A stretch of 42,694 nucleotides of DNA from Sporosarcina sp. (GTDB lineage Bacteria > Bacillota > Bacilli > Bacillales_A > Planococcaceae). The translations under genes and the position numbers were made by a program. Below, in pieces: positions 37,420-42,694 of the stretch (positions are counted from its first letter, which is position 1; each line of letters begins with the position of its first letter). The notes under the pieces are model-generated. The model had not been told where the DNA came from, did no database searches, and saw nothing but the letters and a program-made list of their open reading frames with translations. The stretch covers positions 1 through 42,694 of the forward strand of contig JARIDM010000020.1 in assembly GCA_029263945.1 (NCBI GenBank), read 5' to 3'.

Positions 37420-37545
37420 TAGTTCAATCAATTTCATAATAGGGTTTCATTGCGCCGCCACCGCAACATACAGTCGGGTTGAACCGTTCCCGAATAATAT
37501 GTTGTGTCGTCGTCGCAAAATAAGGACATTATGAAATTGACTCAG
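37420..37545 (+). repeat. 126-bp imperfect palindromic element, copy 2 (candidate structured 5' leader of rsbV)
   Basis: Ungapped alignment with 8917-9042; CAATTTCATAAT/ATTATGAAATTG outer stem, CAACATA/TATGTTG and TCGGG/CCCGA inner stems. Confidence 0.85.
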
Positions 37546-37578
37546 TTAAGTAGAAATTAAAAAATTCGAGGTGTGGAA

Positions 37579-37920
37579 ATGAATTTACAAGTTGAGTTAG
37601 TAGAAAAAAATGAAATGTATTGTTTTAAAGTAATTGGTGAGATAGATGCATTCACAGCACCGATATTAAAAAAACGTCTTGCAGCTGTACAAGATATAGA
37701 AGGACTATACGCAGAAATTGACTTATCAGAAGTGAATTATATCGATAGTACTGGATTGGGTGTTTTCATTGGCTTTTTCAAAGCGATTCAAGCACATGGC
37801 GGGTCAATGAAAATCACGAATGCAAACGCCCGTTTAAAACGTCTTTTTGAAATTACCGGGTTAGACCAGATTATCGATATGGAAGTTAAGGAAGGTGGAA
37901 ATTGCGATGCAACCGTATGA
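37579..37920 (+). CDS. rsbV: Anti-anti-sigma factor RsbV
   Basis: IGEIDAFTAPILKKRL...DLSEVNYIDSTGLGVFIGFFKAIQAHGGSMKI; ATG 37579 after SD CGAGGTG. Confidence 0.95.
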   Translation: MNLQVELVEKNEMYCFKVIGEIDAFTAPILKKRLAAVQDIEGLYAEIDLSEVNYIDSTGLGVFIGFFKAIQAHGGSMKITNANARLKRLFEITGLDQIIDMEVKEGGNCDATV

Positions 37921-38380
37921 TTATATAGAAATGAAAGTCCCTGCTAAACCACAGTACATTGGCGTTACTAGACTAGCAATTTCAGGCCTCGCAAGCCGTC
38001 TTGGATTTACCTTTGATGAAATTGAAGACTTGAAGATTGCATCGAGTGAAGCAATTACAAATGCAGTCCAACACGCTTACAATGAAGAAGAAAAGCAGGG
38101 TGAAGTTGTCGTAGGTTGTGCACTCTTTGAAAATAGAATTGAAATCATGGTTGCGGATAGTGGTAAAAGTTTCAATTTTGAAGAAACTAAAAAACATATA
38201 GGTCCTTACAATGATGTACAAGAGTTCGAACTTCTCCGTGAAGGTGGGCTTGGACTTTATCTAATGGAAACGCTTATGGATGAAGTAAAAGTTCACCAGC
38301 AGGAGGGCGTGACAGTTTTAATGACTAAATATCTTGGCGGAGAGCGGGTGGAGAAGGATGTCGAAACAGTCTCCTCCTAG
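37907..38380 (+). CDS. rsbW: Anti-sigma-B factor RsbW
   Basis: MKVPAKPQYIGVTRLAISGLASRLGFTFDEIEDLKIASSEAITNAVQHAY...GLGLYLMETLMDEV. Confidence 0.95.
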   Translation: MQPYDYIEMKVPAKPQYIGVTRLAISGLASRLGFTFDEIEDLKIASSEAITNAVQHAYNEEEKQGEVVVGCALFENRIEIMVADSGKSFNFEETKKHIGPYNDVQEFELLREGGLGLYLMETLMDEVKVHQQEGVTVLMTKYLGGERVEKDVETVSS

Positions 38381-39143
38381 TTCGAACACAAAAGAAGATG
38401 TCCTTTTGTGGATTAAGCAATACCAAGAAACGCAAGATGATGAAGCACAAACGAACTTAGTCCTTAACTATGAACGTTTAGTTCAATCGATTGCTCGTAA
38501 ATATTCAAACGGTAAATCTTATCACGAGGATTTAGTTCAAGTTGGAATGCTTGGACTTCTTGGCGCGATTCGTAGATACGATCCTGAATTTGGTCGTAGT
38601 TTTGAAGCATTTGCAGTACCGACAATCATTGGCGAAATTAAACGGTTTATGCGTGACAAAACGTGGGCAATTCACGTACCTAGACGCATAAAAGAAATGG
38701 GTCCTAAGATTCGGGCAACTGTTGAATCGCTGACGGTAGAACTTCAACGCTCACCGTTAATTTCTGAAATTGCAGAGCGCTTAGAAGTGGATGAAGAAGA
38801 AGTATTAGAAGCAATGGAAATGGGCAGAAGTTATCAAGCGCTGTCTATGGATCACACGCTAAATGCTGATGCTGAAGGCGGCACTGTTACCTTATTCGAT
38901 CTTGTTGGGAGTCAGGATGACGGTTATGAAACAACAGACCAACGTATGCTGGTTGCAGATGCACTTGTTGTTTTATCTGAGCGAGAACGTCAAATTATTC
39001 AATACACATATATTGAACAATTGAGTCAAAAGGAAACAGGGGAATTGCTCGGCATTTCACAAATGCATGTGTCGAGGATACAGCGAAAAGCAATTAAAAA
39101 GTTACAAGAAACAATTTCAGTAAGTACTGGTGGTGCAATTTAG
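38358..39143 (+). CDS. sigB: RNA polymerase sigma factor SigB
   Basis: LVLNYERLVQSIARKYSNGKSYHEDLVQVGMLGLLGAIRRYDPEFGRSFEAFAVPTIIGEIKRFMRDKTWAIHVPRR. Confidence 0.97.
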   Translation: MSKQSPPSSNTKEDVLLWIKQYQETQDDEAQTNLVLNYERLVQSIARKYSNGKSYHEDLVQVGMLGLLGAIRRYDPEFGRSFEAFAVPTIIGEIKRFMRDKTWAIHVPRRIKEMGPKIRATVESLTVELQRSPLISEIAERLEVDEEEVLEAMEMGRSYQALSMDHTLNADAEGGTVTLFDLVGSQDDGYETTDQRMLVADALVVLSERERQIIQYTYIEQLSQKETGELLGISQMHVSRIQRKAIKKLQETISVSTGGAI

Positions 39144-39739
39144 TGGAATCATTTACAAATGACTATTTGGAACTTTATACGTATCAAGAGGCAAAAACAG
39201 GTAATGAACAATCTGGGGATACCTATTATATACATAACACCGATGATTACTGTTTGTTTGCAATCGCGGATGGACTCGGTAACGGACCTGTTGCACGTCA
39301 ATCCTCTGAGATTATTCTCACTGTTTTAAAAGAGCATCATCACGAGTCGTTGGATGAGCTACTGAGCCGTTGTAATGAATATATGGTTCAAAAACGTGGC
39401 GCTGCTGTTGGAATTGTAAAGATTGATTATAAAAAAAGGACAATCCAATATAGCTGCATTGGTAATATACGGTTCTATATACTAAAGGATGATCAGAAAA
39501 TGGTTTATCCACTTCCAGTCATGGGTTATTTATCTGGGAAACCTCAAAAGATGAATACCCAAGAATACGCATATGAAAATGGAGATGTCTTTTTCCTACA
39601 TTCTGACGGGATAGAGTTACGCAGTCCTAAAGTGTTGTTAAAGGACAGTATGTGCACACGTGAAATTTATAATAATGCTGTAAAAGCCATCAACCACAAT
39701 GATGATGCAACTTTTATAACAGGAAGCCTGCTTCATTAA
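39143..39739 (+). CDS. rsbX: RsbX PP2C-type phosphatase
   Basis: FAIADGLGNGPVARQSSEIIL...DGIELRSP; follows sigB. Confidence 0.9.
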   Translation: MESFTNDYLELYTYQEAKTGNEQSGDTYYIHNTDDYCLFAIADGLGNGPVARQSSEIILTVLKEHHHESLDELLSRCNEYMVQKRGAAVGIVKIDYKKRTIQYSCIGNIRFYILKDDQKMVYPLPVMGYLSGKPQKMNTQEYAYENGDVFFLHSDGIELRSPKVLLKDSMCTREIYNNAVKAINHNDDATFITGSLLH

Positions 39740-39796
39740 CAAGGAGTAGGCTTTTTTGTGCTAAAATAAGAATAGAATTGAAAGGTGGAATACGTA

Positions 39797-41956
39797 GTGG
39801 AGCCAATTTTAAAACTTACAGCAACTAGAGCTGGAGTTCCGACGAGTCAAACGAAAAAAGTAATTGACCTCCTTGAAGAAGGAAACACGGTCCCGTTTAT
39901 CGCAAGATATCGTAAAGAGGCAACTGGATCTCTCGACGAAGTACAAATTAAAGCAATTGAAGATGCGTATAGCTATGTCACTGGACTCGAACAACGAAAA
40001 GTAGAAGTCCTTCGTATTATTGAGGAGCAAGGAAAACTTGACGATGCGCTAAAAAAAGAAATTACAGAAGCAACTGTTCTTCAAAGAGTCGAAGATTTAT
40101 ATAGACCATTTATGCAAAAAAGACGTACCCGTGCGACGAAGGCGAAAGAAAAAGGGCTTGAACCACTTGCTCTATTATTAATGGAGTTCTCCAATGAGAC
40201 AACAGAAGATTTAGCGAAAGCATTTGTGGACGTAGAAAAAGAAGTAGCAACCATCGAAGATGCACTTGCAGGAGCGCGGGACATCATAGCTGAAAATGTT
40301 GCGGATGACGCATCAATTCGTGAAGCGATACGAAAAATCGTTTGGTCAAGTGGATCGATTGTTTCAGCTGTTCGAAAAGGAGCAGAAGACAATAAAAAAG
40401 TATTTGGCAATTATTATGAATATGACGAGCCATTAAAAACCATTGTCCCTCACCGGACGCTTGCTTTAAACCGTGGGGAGAAAGAGGATGTCCTACGTAT
40501 CGGCATGGCCTTTCCGGATGAACGAATTATTGGTCTAATAGAACGTGAAGTAATTAAAAAAACTACTTCACCTTCTGCGGAACAGGTGAAGGAAGCGGTA
40601 GAAGATTCATTTAAGCGGCTAATTGCCCCGTCGATTGAGCGAGAAATAAGAGCTGAACTGACGGAAAAAGCAGAAGAACAAGCGATTCATGTGTTTTCAG
40701 AGAATTTAAAAAGCCTATTGTTGCAGCCTCCATTGAAAGGGAATGTGATACTTGGTGTGGACCCTGCGTTTCGTTCAGGTTGTAAATTAGCTGTTGTAGA
40801 TGAAACAGGCAAGTTGCATGAAGTTTCGGTAATTTATCCGCATCCGCCACAACAGCAAAAGGAAAAATCGAAACAAGCAATTTTGAGTTTCTTAGATAAA
40901 TATCCAGTGACGATTATTGCAATTGGCAATGGGACAGCATCTCGTGAAACGGAAATGTTTATTGCGGAATGTCTGAAAGACGCAAAACCAGGCGTGTCTT
41001 ATGTAATTGTAAATGAAGCGGGCGCAAGTGTTTACTCTGCATCCGAACAAGCGCGTGAAGAATTTCCAAATTTACAAGTCGAAGAAAGAAGTGCTGTTTC
41101 AATCGCGAGGCGTTTACAAGATCCTTTATCTGAACTTGTGAAAATTGACCCAGGCTCTGTAGGGGTAGGACAATATCAGCATGACGTCGCAAAAAGAAAA
41201 CTTGCGGACTCTCTATCCTTTGTTGTAGAAACAGCAGTTAACAGAGTAGGCGTTAACGTTAACACAGCATCTTCATCACTGCTTCAATATGTAGCTGGAC
41301 TATCTAAGACAATAGCAGAGAACATTGTCAAAACTCGAGAAGAAAATGGGTTATATACAAAACGAATTGAACTGAAAAAAGTCCCTCGTCTCGGTGCGAA
41401 AACTTATGAACAAGCGATTGGTTTCTTACGTGTCCCAGAAGCGAAGAATCCATTTGATTCTACAGGGATTCACCCTGAAAGTTATAAATTAGCAGAGCAA
41501 GTGCTAGATAAAATTGGCCTCGATAAGGGAGCCATCGGTAAAAAAGAAACTTCTGAAGCCCTAGCCAAACTAGACATAGAGAAATTGGCGATTGAGTTAG
41601 CTATTGGACAAGTAACGTTAAAAGATACAATCGCTACTTTGCAAAGACCGAATCGTGATCCGCGCGAGGATTATCCGCAACCTTTACTGAAAGCAGATGT
41701 TCTTGATATGAAAGACTTATATGAAGGTCTTGAGATGCAAGGAACTGTTCGTAATGTCGTCGACTTCGGTGCATTCGTTGACATTGGCGTAACAGAGGAT
41801 GGACTAGTCCACATCTCTAAATTAAAAAAAGGGTTTGTCAAGCATCCACTAGATGTCGTAGCCTCGGGTGATATTGTTACTGTATGGGTAGATGCAGTCG
41901 ATAAAGCAAAAGGACGTATTTCATTAACGATGATCCCGCCTAAAAAAGCAGAGTAA
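39797..41956 (+). CDS. tex: Tex family transcription accessory protein (S1 domain)
   Basis: NTVPFIARYRKEATGSLDEVQI; LGVDPAFRSGCKLAVVD; AIGNGTASRETE; GTVRNVVDFGAFVDIGVTEDGLVHIS; GTG 39797 after SD AAAGGTGG. Confidence 0.95.
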   Translation: MEPILKLTATRAGVPTSQTKKVIDLLEEGNTVPFIARYRKEATGSLDEVQIKAIEDAYSYVTGLEQRKVEVLRIIEEQGKLDDALKKEITEATVLQRVEDLYRPFMQKRRTRATKAKEKGLEPLALLLMEFSNETTEDLAKAFVDVEKEVATIEDALAGARDIIAENVADDASIREAIRKIVWSSGSIVSAVRKGAEDNKKVFGNYYEYDEPLKTIVPHRTLALNRGEKEDVLRIGMAFPDERIIGLIEREVIKKTTSPSAEQVKEAVEDSFKRLIAPSIEREIRAELTEKAEEQAIHVFSENLKSLLLQPPLKGNVILGVDPAFRSGCKLAVVDETGKLHEVSVIYPHPPQQQKEKSKQAILSFLDKYPVTIIAIGNGTASRETEMFIAECLKDAKPGVSYVIVNEAGASVYSASEQAREEFPNLQVEERSAVSIARRLQDPLSELVKIDPGSVGVGQYQHDVAKRKLADSLSFVVETAVNRVGVNVNTASSSLLQYVAGLSKTIAENIVKTREENGLYTKRIELKKVPRLGAKTYEQAIGFLRVPEAKNPFDSTGIHPESYKLAEQVLDKIGLDKGAIGKKETSEALAKLDIEKLAIELAIGQVTLKDTIATLQRPNRDPREDYPQPLLKADVLDMKDLYEGLEMQGTVRNVVDFGAFVDIGVTEDGLVHISKLKKGFVKHPLDVVASGDIVTVWVDAVDKAKGRISLTMIPPKKAE

Positions 41957-41961
41957 AATGA

Positions 41962-42432
41962 ATGAGAGGTTATGTGGAGATGGTGGATGCAGACTTACAG
42001 CAGCTCGTTGAAGAGATTTCAGATGCGGTATTCAAAAAGCCGTTTCTCCACCAGGCCTATCATAATGCAAGGCTTCGAACGACGGGTGGTCGGTATATGC
42101 TCGCAGATCATTCTATTCAAATCAATCCTTTAGTGTTTAGCAGTCACGGTATGGAAGAACTCGTGGGCGTCATTAAACATGAACTTTGTCATTATCACCT
42201 TCATATAGAAGGAAGGGGATATCAACATCGTGACACTGATTTTAAAAACCTATTAAAAGAAACGTCATCCCCGAGATATTGCAAGCCATTAGCAGCGAGG
42301 AATAAAAAGTCGACTTCTTTTTATGTGTATGAATGTAAATCATGTGCATTACGTTATAATAGAAGAAGACGAATGAATGTGAATAAATATAAATGTGGCC
42401 AATGCGCAGGACAAATAAAAATAGTACAATGA
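41962..42432 (+). CDS. SprT-like zinc protein
   Basis: HELCHYHLHIEGRGYQHRDTDFKNL; C-terminal zinc ribbon YECKSCALRYNRRRRMNVNKYKCGQCAGQI. Confidence 0.92.
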   Translation: MRGYVEMVDADLQQLVEEISDAVFKKPFLHQAYHNARLRTTGGRYMLADHSIQINPLVFSSHGMEELVGVIKHELCHYHLHIEGRGYQHRDTDFKNLLKETSSPRYCKPLAARNKKSTSFYVYECKSCALRYNRRRRMNVNKYKCGQCAGQIKIVQ

Positions 42433-42442
42433 CTAATTTGAA

Positions 42443-42484
42443 GGATTGGTAAATCGCTATCTAATGCGATTTACCAATCCTTTT
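42443..42484 (+). terminator. Intrinsic terminator
   Basis: GGATTGGTAAATCGC tatctaat GCGATTTACCAATCC TTTT. Confidence 0.88.
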
Positions 42485-42516
42485 AAACTGTCTCGATATT
42501 TTATTTGAGAAAAGGG

Positions 42517-42545
42517 TTGACGAAATAGAACTACCTGTCTATAAT
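42517..42545 (+). promoter_or_regulatory. SigmaA promoter of the tRNA gene/operon
   Basis: TTGACG, 17 nt, TATAAT. Confidence 0.8.
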
Positions 42546-42630
42546 AAAAAAGGTCGGTTAAGGAAACAAGGAAATGCGAAATTACATATTCCTGTTCATC
42601 TTAGTATTGTAATCGAATCAAAATCATTCT

Positions 42631-42694
42631 GGCCCCTTGGTCAAGCGGTTAAGACACCGCCCTTTCACGGCGGTATCACGGGTTCGAATCCCGT
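42631..42694 (+). tRNA. tRNA-Glu (UUC anticodon), truncated by the right edge
   Basis: GGCCCCTTGGTCAAGCGGTTAAGACACCGCCCTTTCACGGCGGTATCACGGGTTCGAATCCCGT: D-loop, CCCTTTCACGG anticodon arm, GGTTCGAATCC T-loop; 3' acceptor strand cut off. Confidence 0.95.

Noticed and set aside
42484-42630. Possible extra gene or riboswitch before tRNA-Glu
   Set aside because: Only a SigmaA promoter and short leader/spacer visible; no structure or ORF I can support.
1-42694. Prophage, transposase, integron or biosynthetic cluster
   Set aside because: No integrase, transposase, phage structural or NRPS/PKS genes detected in any of the ORFs.

Overview
This 42.7 kb window looks like ordinary chromosomal DNA from a low-GC Gram-positive bacterium of the Bacillales, probably Planococcaceae/Sporosarcina-like (judged from gene content and order, not from a search). 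Blocks, left to right: partial UspA (minus); cadC-cadA and a tandem-GNAT protein; mntR, cvfB, a DUF1002 protein and several GNATs; a small YtxH-like protein; an AraC regulator and a lipoprotein YidC; VanY-type carboxypeptidase, cls, tcyP; a Fur-type-regulated iron/heme ABC cluster with a HugZ-like protein; MFS, rodA, ddl, murF, esterase, cshA, ydbS/ydbT-like genes, rhomboid, acpS, lipoprotein, alr, ndoAI-ndoA (MazEF), the full rsbRSTUVW-sigB-rsbX operon, tex, a SprT-like gene and a truncated tRNA-Glu. The most interesting item is a 126-bp self-complementary element present twice, at 8917-9042 and 37420-37545. The copies align without gaps at about 73% identity by hand count, show three compensatory base-pair changes, and each lies 9-15 nt after a SigmaB-like promoter. 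One copy precedes the YtxH-like gene and the other precedes rsbV. This suggests an undescribed structured 5' leader RNA of the SigmaB regulon, or a MITE-like element co-opted as one. Secondary findings: a 21-bp (7-codon) tandem repeat flanked by duplicated hairpins next to a Fur-type promoter; a ~186-bp structured intergenic element; a promoter-proximal terminator ahead of cshA; mutually exclusive hairpins ahead of rsbR; and an un-annotated 46-aa small protein gene.
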